Assembly: GCA_001898225.1 (NCBI GenBank)
Contig: MKTJ01000017.1
Location: 1 to 64,000 of the forward strand
Source of the DNA: Chloroflexi bacterium 54-19
GTDB lineage: Bacteria > Chloroflexota > Chloroflexia > Chloroheliales > Chloroheliaceae
Length of the DNA stretch: 64,000 bases
Direction: 5' to 3'
Under the pieces are notes generated by a model. The model was not told the DNA's origin and did no database searches. It saw only the letters and a program-made list of their open reading frames with translations. A program made the translations under genes and the position numbers. This document shows positions 26,390-34,730 of the stretch, one piece after another (position 1 is the stretch's first letter; each line of letters starts with the position of its first letter).

Positions 26390-27550
26390 TTATGAGGAAT
26401 ATTTAATAGGAAACCAATCTTTAGAATGTTCCTGCCATTTAAGGTTAGCGACCCGCATTTCCATGCGCGGTTCGGCCCGGAATTCAAAGATGCCGTCCAT
26501 AAAATATTTGAGGTTGTTTAAGGTACGGTCGTCAACCGCGCCCTGTTCGAGCAAAAAGAGAGTGCTGACTTCACCGTAGCTGGTAGCGGTGCGGGCCATT
26601 TGCATCAGAAAACGCTGCACGCTGGGCAAATCGAAGTAAACAAAAAGACTGGTGATGCTGTCCAGCACCCGGCGCCCGCCAGCCTTGACCGAGGTGGTCT
26701 GGCCGAGTTCACTCCCGGCGTCAATGATGGCCCCGGCCAGCCCGGTAAGTTCGAGCCGCCCGCTGATGGCAAACCTTTCTTTAGTGCTGCCAACCCCTGA
26801 AGACCAACTGGAGGCATCCACCAGGCGGAACTTATCGGTCTGCTCGTAGTCGTCCAGCTTACCACCACTCAGGCTGTTTAACTCGTTGCGGATTGAAACC
26901 GGGTTATCATCTACGGTTATCATCATGGCCGGTTCGCCATTCCGCAACCCTTCCACCAGGTAGCGCCGTCCAAAAGTTGACTTACCGCTGCCGAACTCGC
27001 CGATTACCAGTATATTCGAGCCGGCAGGCCATTTGCCACCCAGCACCTTATCCAGGCCCGGCAACCCGCTATTACCCGAAACCAGTTTGCCGGTCAGACC
27101 GCTACGAGGATTGGGCGGAGGAACTGGCGCGACAGGAGGGACAGCCGCCGGGGCCGGGTGGTTATCGGCTAACAACCGGGCGACATTCGCCAGGAGCGGT
27201 CCAATAGTGTAAGGCTTGTTTTCAAAATGGTCTACCCCGTTGCGGAAAGCCATCAGGGCATCTTGCTCGGTATCGAGAGCCGTCAACATTACGATAGGAG
27301 TCAGGATACCAGCCGCCCGGACCACCTGGACCAGGTCGTAGCCAGACATTTGAGGCATCATGGCATCGGTGATGAGCAAATCGTAGGGCTGGGACTTGAT
27401 AGCATTCAGGGCGCTAAATCCGTTGGAAACGCCGGTAACCTCGTACCCCGCGATTTTTAGCTGAAAGCTGAGTAAGTTCCTTATATCTTCGTCATCATCA
27501 ACAACCAGGATTTTTTTCTTGGAGCCAGCCAGGTTTTCGGGTGTAGTCAT
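26390..27550 (-). CDS. Response regulator fused to a KaiC-like ATPase
   Basis: A 386-residue protein. Residues 12-128 form a receiver domain with the acidic cluster VVDDDED, the phospho-acceptor Asp62 in LLITDAMMP, and the conserved lysine in ENKPYT. A proline-rich linker (APAAVPPVAPVPPPNP) leads to a KaiC-like domain starting GLPGLDKVLGGKWPAGS with Walker A GEFGSGKST. The likely role is a phosphorylation-controlled ATPase switch, perhaps acting on the KaiC-like partner encoded 171 bases downstream. The ATG at 27550 has GAAGAGAGA close upstream. No histidine kinase is adjacent. Confidence 0.82.
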   Translation of the reverse strand: MTTPENLAGSKKKILVVDDDEDIRNLLSFQLKIAGYEVTGVSNGFSALNAIKSQPYDLLITDAMMPQMSGYDLVQVVRAAGILTPIVMLTALDTEQDALMAFRNGVDHFENKPYTIGPLLANVARLLADNHPAPAAVPPVAPVPPPNPRSGLTGKLVSGNSGLPGLDKVLGGKWPAGSNILVIGEFGSGKSTFGRRYLVEGLRNGEPAMMITVDDNPVSIRNELNSLSGGKLDDYEQTDKFRLVDASSWSSGVGSTKERFAISGRLELTGLAGAIIDAGSELGQTTSVKAGGRRVLDSITSLFVYFDLPSVQRFLMQMARTATSYGEVSTLFLLEQGAVDDRTLNNLKYFMDGIFEFRAEPRMEMRVANLKWQEHSKDWFPIKYSS

Positions 27551-27686
27551 TATCTCTCTTCAGCAACTATGTCTCAATATCAATTACTGCAAACTTCCCA
27601 ATATTGCTTCTATTCTATACAAACCGGGCAAAAAAATAAACTTTAATACTTTTAATGTCCCAATATACAACAAAAATACAACAAAA

Positions 27687-27722
27687 AGAAAAAGGAGCCG
27701 TTGCATTCTTCCGGCTCCTTTT
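27687..27722 (-). terminator. Terminator of argS
   Basis: AAAGGAGCCG pairs with CGGCTCCTTT over an 11-nt loop, with T-rich tails on both strands. Confidence 0.85.
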
Positions 27723-27748
27723 AACAACAAAAGAATTCTTACCAGACT

Positions 27749-29503
27749 TTAGGCCGGTTGTTCCCCACGGTCCATCCGCTCCGGCGCGCTCATACCCATC
27801 AGGGTCAAGGCGCGGGCAAGCACGGTCCGGGTCGCCTGGGTCAGGGCCAGGCGGGCCTGGGAAAGCGGCAGATTGGCCTGGTCCAGCACATAACAATCGC
27901 GATAGAACGCGTTAAAGGCGCGGGCCAATTCCAGCGTATAGAAAGGCAGGCGCTGGAGTTCGGCTACGCCGTTGTCAATGCAGTTCTTGGCGACCTCAAG
28001 GACTGTTTCGGGGAAAAGGAGCAGATGGCGGATGAGCGCCATTTCCGAGGGATGGCCTAAAAGCGACAGGTCGGCGCGGTCGATTTCGGGGGTAATCCCG
28101 GCTTCCTCGGCCCGGCGGAAGATACTGGCGGTCCGGGCGTGCGAATACTGCACGTAATAGACCGGGTTCGTATCATTCTGGGCGATAGCCAGGTTTACAT
28201 CGAAATCGAGTGACGCTTCCGGCGAACGGGCAATCATATTATAGCGAATCGGGTCCGGCCCTGTTATGTCCATGACCTCGCGCAGCGGGATAAAGTTCTT
28301 GTTCCGCTTGCTCATCCGCAAACCGTTGACGCTGACTAACTGGTAAACCAGGATAATCAGGTCGTCAGGGCTGAAACCGAGCGCCTGCATGACCGCTTTC
28401 ATGCGCGGGATGTGGCCCTGGTGGTCGGCGGCCCACAGGTCAATAACTTTTTCGAAGCCGCGAGTTTTGAATTTGTTGTAGTGATAGGCAATATCCGATA
28501 CGAAGTAGGTCGGGATACCGTTCGAGCGGATAAGGACGTTATCTTTATCCTGGCCGAGGGCGCTCGACACGAACCAGACCGCTCCCTCACGTTCGGCCAC
28601 GTGACCGCCATCCCGCAGCATTTGCAAAATCGCGTCAATCTGGCCGGTATCGTAGAGGGCCTGCTCGTGGAACCAGACATCGAACAAAACGCCAAGTTGA
28701 GCCAGGTCTTCCTCGTTGTGTTCGAGGACGATTTTAACCCCTTCTTTGCCGACCAGGGCCCTGGCTTCGTCCTCCGGCAGGTCTAAGAAGCGGTTGCCTT
28801 CGTGGGCGATAAGTTCGCGGGCATACGCCCGGGCGTTGTAGCGTACATCTTTGAATTCGCGGGCTTCGGTCGGCTGGCCGGTTTCCTCGTCCAGCTTCAG
28901 GGCCAGCGGTTCGCCCTTGTCGTCGGTAACGGGCACACCGAGTTCGTCCCGGTAGTAAATCCACATGCTTTCGTTCCAGGCCCGGACCTGGTTACCGGCG
29001 TCATTCACATAATATTCGCGTTCGACCTGGTAATCTGCCGCCTGCAAGACGCTCGCCAGGGTATCGCCCATACAGGCGTTCCGAGCCGAGCCGATGGTGA
29101 TGGGGCCGGTCGGGTTGGCGCTCACGAACTCGACCTGGACCCGGCTCTGCTGGCCGAGCGCGACGTTACCATAAGTATCGCCCTGGGCCAGGATGCCTTG
29201 CACCTGCCCCTTGAGCCAGTTTTCATTGAGGCGGAAATTGATAAAACCGGGCGCGGCAATCTCGACCGCCGCGATGTAGTCGGTGGGGGCCAGGTTCGCC
29301 TTGATAATCTCGGCAATTTTCAACGGGCTCATGCGGGCGGTACGGGCCATCTTCATGGCGACGCTTATCGCATAATCGCCGTGTTCGGGTTTAGCGGGTC
29401 TTTCGACGCTTATTTCGGGAGTAACCAGTTCGGGTAATTGGCCCGCCGCGAGAGCGGAGCTAATGGCCTGTCCTACCAGGGCGCTAATGTCATCTTTTAT
29501 CAT
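27749..29503 (-). CDS. argS: Arginyl-tRNA synthetase
   Basis: Class I synthetase that charges tRNA-Arg. The 584 residues include the N-terminal Add1-like domain, the catalytic domain starting EFVSANPTGP, the family insert YYVNDAGNQVR, the RMSKRNKN loop (KMSKS equivalent) and a DALR anticodon-binding C-terminus (ALRK-like helices, ending LTLMGMSAPERM). The HIGH motif is unusual: the sequence after NTP-proximal ANPTGP is ITIGSARN, so the position of the second histidine is serine. The ATG at 29503 has no strong ribosome site. It is the only argS in the window. Confidence 0.93.
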   Translation of the reverse strand: MIKDDISALVGQAISSALAAGQLPELVTPEISVERPAKPEHGDYAISVAMKMARTARMSPLKIAEIIKANLAPTDYIAAVEIAAPGFINFRLNENWLKGQVQGILAQGDTYGNVALGQQSRVQVEFVSANPTGPITIGSARNACMGDTLASVLQAADYQVEREYYVNDAGNQVRAWNESMWIYYRDELGVPVTDDKGEPLALKLDEETGQPTEAREFKDVRYNARAYARELIAHEGNRFLDLPEDEARALVGKEGVKIVLEHNEEDLAQLGVLFDVWFHEQALYDTGQIDAILQMLRDGGHVAEREGAVWFVSSALGQDKDNVLIRSNGIPTYFVSDIAYHYNKFKTRGFEKVIDLWAADHQGHIPRMKAVMQALGFSPDDLIILVYQLVSVNGLRMSKRNKNFIPLREVMDITGPDPIRYNMIARSPEASLDFDVNLAIAQNDTNPVYYVQYSHARTASIFRRAEEAGITPEIDRADLSLLGHPSEMALIRHLLLFPETVLEVAKNCIDNGVAELQRLPFYTLELARAFNAFYRDCYVLDQANLPLSQARLALTQATRTVLARALTLMGMSAPERMDRGEQPA

Positions 29504-29614
29504 AAAATCCAGTATTTTCTATCCGGTCTCCGGCGCGGTCCGGTGTAGCCTTTATGCGGGTGGCGTAGCACCGGGACCGGGCGCTTGTGAATAACCTTAC
29601 TAAACAAAAACTAC

Positions 29615-30409
29615 TTATTTTACAGCCGAAACATCTTTCTCAACGACTTCCGTGGCCGCGGATAAAGTGGCCGGGGCCAGGAAGCCACCGCCTTTGAAGA
29701 AACTCTTACGGACACGCACCAGACCGCGAATATCTTCGGTGGCGGTCTTAACAATCTTGACGCGAGTGTCGAGGTCTTCAATCCACTCTACCGGCACTTC
29801 GTAAATACGCAAATTGTTGTGTTCGGCCAGGAGCAGCATTTCGGTATCGAAGAACCATTCGTTATTCTCGATTAAAGGTAACATGCGGCGGACCACATCG
29901 GTCCGGCAAGCCTTGAAACCGCACTGGGCATCGCTAAAAGCATTGAAAAAGCTCACCTTAATCATCATGTTGTAGACGCGGGAGATAATCTCGCGTTTCC
30001 ACTGGCGGGTCACGACCGCGCCACGGGCCAGGCGGGAGCCAATCGCCAGGTCGCTATGCCCGGTAATAATCGGGGCCACCAGCGGCAGGAAACTTTTAAG
30101 GTTGGTGGAGAGGTCAACGTCCATATAGCTGACCACGTCCGCGTCGGTATTCGACCAGGCATAACGCAAGGCCCGGCCTCGCCCTTTCTTGTCCAGGTGC
30201 AACGCCTTGACATCCGGGTAGGTCTCCTGGAGACGCTGGGCAATCTCCCAGGTCCGGTCGATGCTGGCGTTATCGGCTACCGTAATCCGCCAGCGATAAG
30301 GGAAATGATCTAAAAGGTAATTGCGTAAGGTCGTTACGCTTTTTTCAAGGACTTCCTGCTCGTTATAAACAGGAATGACAATTTCAACCAGGACATCTTT
30401 CCAATTCAT
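29615..30409 (-). CDS. Family 2 glycosyltransferase, dolichyl-phosphate-glucose-synthase-like
   Basis: A 264-residue GT-A enzyme. VEIVIPVYNE begins the Rossmann-like domain, and the DXD equivalent is YMDVDLSTN. SDAQCGFKACR and the following FFDTEMLLLAEHN match polyprenyl-phosphate sugar transferases. No membrane helix is visible. It likely transfers a sugar from a nucleotide donor to a lipid carrier or glycan; donor unknown. Its ATG follows AAAGAG. It lies 65 bases downstream of another GT2 and 111 bases upstream of argS, on the same strand. Confidence 0.85.
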   Translation of the reverse strand: MNWKDVLVEIVIPVYNEQEVLEKSVTTLRNYLLDHFPYRWRITVADNASIDRTWEIAQRLQETYPDVKALHLDKKGRGRALRYAWSNTDADVVSYMDVDLSTNLKSFLPLVAPIITGHSDLAIGSRLARGAVVTRQWKREIISRVYNMMIKVSFFNAFSDAQCGFKACRTDVVRRMLPLIENNEWFFDTEMLLLAEHNNLRIYEVPVEWIEDLDTRVKIVKTATEDIRGLVRVRKSFFKGGGFLAPATLSAATEVVEKDVSAVK

Positions 30410-30474
30410 TTCTCTTTACCGCTTCCAGATTAGATAAGATAATTAAGTCCGCTTCCCAAAGAGCGGGCCGCCGC

Positions 30475-31323
30475 TTAGCCCCGGCGGGTCCACCGCCAGA
30501 ACAAAAAGATTGCCAGGATACCCAGGACCGTCAAGAGGTTCAGGGTCGGGAAAGGTTTCGACAGGCCGCTAATGGGCCGGGCATACGCCTCGGTCGGAGG
30601 AACCTCGGTACCTTCCGGGGGCACATAGGTGCGCATCCGGTCCCACAGGGCCAGGGTTTCACGCATGGCCCGCAAAATAACTTTCGGGTTCGCGCCCGAC
30701 TGGTCGCCAACCAACCGCGGGTAGTGATTTACGCCGACCTCAATAATACTGCGGCCCTGGCGCTGGGCTTTGGCGTGAATCTCGGTGTTAATAAGCGCGC
30801 CCGGCGAGGTCAAATCCATGGGTTTGAGCATCTCGGCCTTGAAGATTTTGAAACCGCAGTCAATATCGCGCAGGTGAATGCCGAAAAGGACGGTCACAAT
30901 CGTATTAAAGGTATACCCGATTAAAAAGCGATAGAACGGGTCGTTGCGCTTTTTGCGATACCCGGCGATGATGTCGGCCTTCCCGACATAGGGGGCCAAT
31001 AAGGCCACGTCCGAAGCCTTGAACTGGCGGTCGCTATCCATGAACATCAGATAGTCGCCTTCTGCCGCTTTGAACCCGGTCGTCAGGGCCGCACCATACC
31101 CCCGGTTCGGCCGGTGATGAATGACTCTGACCAGGCCGGGGTTTTCGGCGGCCAGGCGGTCGGCGATTTCGGGAGTGCCGTCCTTGCTGCCATCGTCCAC
31201 CACGATAATTTCGAAGCTGGAAAAGTTTTTAGGCAGTTCTTCCAGGGCTTCATTGACCACAATTTCAATATTGGCCTCCTCGTTGTAGGCAGGGAGAACC
31301 AACGACAACTTTCCGTCAACCAT
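30475..31323 (-). CDS. Family 2 glycosyltransferase with C-terminal membrane helix
   Basis: A 282-residue GT2. It begins LSLVLPAYNEEANIE, with FMDSDRQFKASD as the metal-binding region and RDIDCGFKIFKAEML as the acceptor-side motif of dolichol-phosphate mannosyltransferase-type enzymes. One C-terminal helix (LLTVLGILAIFLFW) anchors it. It probably forms a lipid-linked sugar. The ATG at 31323 has AGGAG ten bases upstream. It is the first gene of a two-glycosyltransferase run. Confidence 0.86.
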   Translation of the reverse strand: MVDGKLSLVLPAYNEEANIEIVVNEALEELPKNFSSFEIIVVDDGSKDGTPEIADRLAAENPGLVRVIHHRPNRGYGAALTTGFKAAEGDYLMFMDSDRQFKASDVALLAPYVGKADIIAGYRKKRNDPFYRFLIGYTFNTIVTVLFGIHLRDIDCGFKIFKAEMLKPMDLTSPGALINTEIHAKAQRQGRSIIEVGVNHYPRLVGDQSGANPKVILRAMRETLALWDRMRTYVPPEGTEVPPTEAYARPISGLSKPFPTLNLLTVLGILAIFLFWRWTRRG

Positions 31324-31603
31324 TGGACACAGGCTCCTGGTTATAAATTACCCCTTTGAGGGTGGAAAACAAAATAAAAACTCTTTCCGGCATAACGCAG
31401 CTTTTACCCGGATTTCTTCTGAAACCGCCGCCAACTCTGTTATAGCGCATCACTCGCACCGGGGAAACCTGGAGAGGAAGCATTTCGGCAAGCTGAAACC
31501 AGCCTCGGTCAAAGCACCTTATTTTAACCTAAAACAGCCGCCCACGCAAACCCACCTTACCCCGCCATTTTCTCACATTTTGAGGAATCGCGCTCTTTTG
31601 CTA
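31324..31603. other. Intergenic region without recognised gene
   Basis: A gap between the divergent glycosyltransferase gene and the hpd promoter. I see no gene here; it should contain the promoter for the glycosyltransferases. Confidence 0.5.
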
Positions 31604-31631
31604 TTGACTATTCGCAAAAGGATGTTATCAT
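31604..31631 (+). promoter_or_regulatory. Promoter of hpd
   Basis: TTGACT at 31604-31609, a 16-base spacer, and TATCAT at 31626-31631 preceded by TGT, an extended -10. The transcript would begin near 31638. Confidence 0.65.
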
Positions 31632-31733
31632 TGGTTTATTGTTACTACTCTAAAAGAGTAACAGAACGCAATTTTTGGGAAATGATGAGAGGACCGGACC
31701 AGAGCCGGGCCGAAAGGGTATGAGGGACCAATC

Positions 31734-32864
31734 ATGTCTGTATCGAATGATTTAACGAATCTGAATGGAAAAACGCAGGATTCGCTGCCGATTCAGCGGA
31801 TTGATTACGTGGAATTCTATGTAGGTAACGCTCGCCAGGCGGCCCATTACTACCGCAGCGTCTTTGGCTTTGAGATTGTCGCCTATAAGGGGCTCGAAAC
31901 CGGCTCCCGCGACACCACCAGCTATGTCCTCCGCCAGAATAAAATTACTTTTGTGGTTACGGGCGCCCTCTCCGCCGATAGCGAAGTGGCCGAGCATGTC
32001 AAAAAGCACGGCGACGGAGTCAAAGATATTGCCTTCCTGGTAGACGATGTCAATAAAATCTACGAGACCGTAACCGCCCGTGGGGCCAAAGGCTTGCTGC
32101 CGCCGGAAGATTTGCAGGACCAGTACGGCAGTGTCCGCAAGGCTGTAATCGGGGTCTACGGCGACACGACCCACACCTTTCTCCAGCGCAGCGATTATAT
32201 CGGGCCGTTCCTACCCGGCTTCCAGCTTTTTGAAAGCGGGGCCGTTACGGAGCCGGTCGGGCTGGCTTCGCTCGACCACATGGTCGCGAACGTGGGCTGG
32301 AACGAAATGGAACCGTGGGTAGAGTTTTACCGCCAGGTAATGGGTTTTACCCAGCTCGCCTCTTTCGACGACAAAGATATTTCGACCGAATATACCGCCC
32401 TGATGAGCAAGGTCATGCAGAATGGGAATGGCCGGGTCAAGTTACCTATCAACGAACCTGCCCCCGGCACTCGCAAGAGCCAGGTCGAGGAATATCTCGA
32501 TTTCTACGGCGGCCCCGGCATCCAGCACCTGGCCCTCACCACCGGCGACATCCTCCACACCGTCGAAGAACTGCGCAAACGCGGCGTCGATTTTATCCGG
32601 GTGCCCGATACTTATTATGAAAACCTGGAAGAACGGGTCGGCCATATAAAGGAATCGCTGGACGAAATCCGGCGGTTGGGCCTGCTGGTGGACCGGGACG
32701 ACGAAGGGTACCTGGTCCAGATTTTCACCCGGCCCCAGACCGACCGCCCGACCTTCTTCTTTGAAATCATCCAGCGCCACAACGCCCGGTCGTTTGGCAA
32801 AGGCAATTTCAAGGCCCTCTTTGAGGCTATCGAGGCCGACCAGGCGTTGCGCGGTACCCTCTAA
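31734..32864 (+). CDS. hpd: 4-hydroxyphenylpyruvate dioxygenase
   Basis: Fe(II) dioxygenase that converts 4-hydroxyphenylpyruvate to homogentisate in tyrosine breakdown or as the head-group source for plastoquinone/tocopherol-type compounds. Two VOC-like halves are present. The iron ligands are His182 (LDHMVANV), His265 (QHLALTT) and Glu344 (FFEIIQR), all intact. The 376-residue length is typical. The distance from the promoter to ATG is about 100 bases, and no other gene of the homogentisate pathway is nearby. A broken copy of its 3' end lies at 34090-34226. Oxygen is needed, so the host should live at least partly aerobically. Confidence 0.95.
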   Translation: MSVSNDLTNLNGKTQDSLPIQRIDYVEFYVGNARQAAHYYRSVFGFEIVAYKGLETGSRDTTSYVLRQNKITFVVTGALSADSEVAEHVKKHGDGVKDIAFLVDDVNKIYETVTARGAKGLLPPEDLQDQYGSVRKAVIGVYGDTTHTFLQRSDYIGPFLPGFQLFESGAVTEPVGLASLDHMVANVGWNEMEPWVEFYRQVMGFTQLASFDDKDISTEYTALMSKVMQNGNGRVKLPINEPAPGTRKSQVEEYLDFYGGPGIQHLALTTGDILHTVEELRKRGVDFIRVPDTYYENLEERVGHIKESLDEIRRLGLLVDRDDEGYLVQIFTRPQTDRPTFFFEIIQRHNARSFGKGNFKALFEAIEADQALRGTL

Positions 32865-32890
32865 ATCGTAAACCAAATTCGTAAATTAAA

Positions 32891-32933
32891 AAAAGACCGG
32901 CTGGCTCTAAAATGAACCAGCCGGTCTTTTTTC
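32891..32933. terminator. Strong bidirectional terminator
   Basis: A perfect 14-bp stem (AAAAGACCGGCTGG with CCAGCCGGTCTTTT), a 12-nt loop and T tails on both sides. It separates hpd from the convergent GH76 gene. Confidence 0.95.
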
Positions 32934-32936
32934 AGC

Positions 32937-33971
32937 CTAAGAAACACCTTCAAGCTGGACCGCCGCGTTGATGGCATCCATAGCCGAACTGTGGCGAGAG
33001 GCGTCCGCCAGGTCAAAAGGACCTGCCCAGTGCAGCCCCAGTTGGTTGGAGTCGTTGCGGGCGTTGGCCCAGATAGAACGAGCATTTTTCAGGATAAAAT
33101 CGCGGTAGGAAGCCTCGCCGGTATTCTGGTACAGGTAGTCAAGATACTTTATGAAAATCCCCTTGAACTGGGGAGCGTCCGCCCCACAGTCGCGGGTTTC
33201 CCTGGTTTCGCAGGGCTCGACCAGGATACCGTCCGAATTCACCAGGTCGCTGCTGGCAATAGCGGCGTTAGCGATGGCTTTGGCCTTGTCCAGGAGGGCC
33301 GCGTCATTGGTAGCCTTATAAAGGTCTACGAGGCCGCCCAGGATTACCCCCTGGTTATAGCTCCAGGTCGTCCGGCCATTATTCCGGCAATCGGCGGTCA
33401 GGCCGTCATTTACCAGGTTTTCGCCGTTAATCATGCCGCTGGCGTTAAACCAGTCCCATTCGCGCCGGGCCCAATCGAGATAGCTACCGCTCCCGCCGTC
33501 ACCGGGGGTACGCAGGTGCAGGCGGGCGGCTACCACCAGGAAAAGCTCGTTGGGGATAGCGTTTTTGTAGTTGCGGTCTTTACTCCACCAGATACCGCCG
33601 TTGCAGGTATCATCCCAACCGCCGACCATATCGGTAAAGATGGTCTTTGCCATGTCGAGGTAGCGGCTGTCGCCGGTAAGGTCGTAGGCTTTAATCCAGC
33701 TTATGGCCCACCAGCCTTCGTCGTCATAATACTCATTGAGAAAGTTAGTTTTGCTGTTTACGTCAAAGGTGTTACTGATGCTTTCGCTGTAAGTGGTCAG
33801 GCCGGTGCGGGCGGTATAATCTATAACCGTTTCCAGCGCATTTGCCGAATTCCACCAGCCTGTGCTATCCCAGGTGCCGGTCGTGGTGTTATACCAGCCC
33901 TGGAGGGCGGCCATACCGTCGGCGGCATTAGAGTGGCCGACCGGGGTAAGCCCGGTACTCGATGTTGCCAT
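32937..33971 (-). CDS. Glycoside hydrolase family 76-like enzyme
   Basis: A 344-residue (alpha/alpha)6-barrel protein resembling GH76 endo-alpha-1,6-mannanases. The catalytic Asp pair is in NEYYDDEGWWAISWIKAYD, and other family motifs include GGIWWSKDRNYKNAIPNELF and TWSYNQGVILGGLVDLY. The start chosen is the ATG at 33971 because GGAG lies eight bases before it; earlier TTG and ATG codons from 34004 lack such a site. From this start there is no signal peptide, unlike most secreted GH76 enzymes, so the location is uncertain. It lies between hpd and a relic of hpd. Confidence 0.82.
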   Translation of the reverse strand: MATSSTGLTPVGHSNAADGMAALQGWYNTTTGTWDSTGWWNSANALETVIDYTARTGLTTYSESISNTFDVNSKTNFLNEYYDDEGWWAISWIKAYDLTGDSRYLDMAKTIFTDMVGGWDDTCNGGIWWSKDRNYKNAIPNELFLVVAARLHLRTPGDGGSGSYLDWARREWDWFNASGMINGENLVNDGLTADCRNNGRTTWSYNQGVILGGLVDLYKATNDAALLDKAKAIANAAIASSDLVNSDGILVEPCETRETRDCGADAPQFKGIFIKYLDYLYQNTGEASYRDFILKNARSIWANARNDSNQLGLHWAGPFDLADASRHSSAMDAINAAVQLEGVS

Positions 33972-34089
33972 CACTAGTACTCCAATCATCAAAAAGGTTG
34001 TCAATCCACGTTAGTCCACCCTGCCTTTGTTAAATTTCTGGTTTGCAGGCGGGCTTCTGAATTATAGTTCTACCTACAGACAATTACCA

Positions 34090-34226
34090 ACCCGACCCCG
34101 GCTCAACCGCCGACCTTCTTCTTTGAAATCATCCGGCGTTACAACGCTCACTCGTCCGGCAAAGGCAATTTTATAGCCATCTTTTAGACTATCGAGGCCG
34201 GCCAGATATTGAGCGGCACCCTCTAA
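34090..34226 (+). pseudogene. hpd: Truncated, disrupted duplicate of the hpd 3' end
   Basis: This stretch matches the last roughly 135 bases of hpd closely. It reads PTFFFEIIRRYNAHSSGKGN, FIAIF, then a TAG stop at 34185-34187, then TIEAGQILSGTL and a TAA at the position of the hpd stop. The parent reads PTFFFEIIQRHNARSFGKGN. No 5' part is present. The copy has the same orientation as hpd, with the GH76 gene between them. Confidence 0.85.
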
Positions 34227-34241
34227 AACCAGCCTAAAATA

Positions 34242-34277
34242 AAAAGCCGCCTATCTGGTTGTGATAAGGCTGCTTTT
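34242..34277 (+). terminator. Terminator-like hairpin after the hpd relic
   Basis: AAAAGCCGCCTATC is nearly complementary to GATAAGGCTGCTTTT. It could be a leftover terminator of the duplicated gene. Confidence 0.4.
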
Positions 34278-34329
34278 GAATGAAGGGTTGTAAAAAACAG
34301 GTTAAATTTTCAGATACGCCGGGTGAGGG

Positions 34330-34554
34330 CTAACCGATAGGGGACCGGAAGGTGTCCGAAGCCTTATCGTAAGTTTTAGCCAGGGTTAGTAACTTTGCCA
34401 ACTCTCCGAGCCGCCAGGATCTTTGCAACTCCTGCCAAACAATTTTTTGCCCGTTGCTAAGTTCATCAATAGCAAAATTATAGGTTTCCGAATTGTTTGA
34501 TTTCTTCTTGGCATGATTGGTTTTGTGAATTTCCTGCCACTTGTAATAATTCAT
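34330..34554 (-). CDS. Small hypothetical protein
   Basis: A 74-residue polar protein (MNYYKWQEIHKTNHAKKK at its start) with no recognised domain. It starts at the ATG at 34554 with AAAGGGAAA just upstream; the reading frame can extend to 34584 but without a site. It is lower in GC than its neighbours, which hints at foreign or recent origin. Whether it is expressed is uncertain. Confidence 0.4.
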   Translation of the reverse strand: MNYYKWQEIHKTNHAKKKSNNSETYNFAIDELSNGQKIVWQELQRSWRLGELAKLLTLAKTYDKASDTFRSPIG

Positions 34555-34730
34555 TGGTTTCCCTTTCTTTACAAACACTAACAACCACTTCTGCCGATAC
34601 TTTTGCCGAAAATAGTTTGATTACAAGAAAGGTAACTCCAATTACCGGGTTTGCCATCAGGGAAACCTTGCATTTATGCTAAAGTGAGGGGCGTCACAGT
34701 TGAACGGCCAGAAACCAGCTAAGTACTGTT

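Noticed and set aside
32991..33977. A 328-codon plus-strand frame opposite the GH76 gene
   Set aside because: The minus strand carries catalytic GH76 motifs; the plus frame is Gly/Val-rich without a domain.
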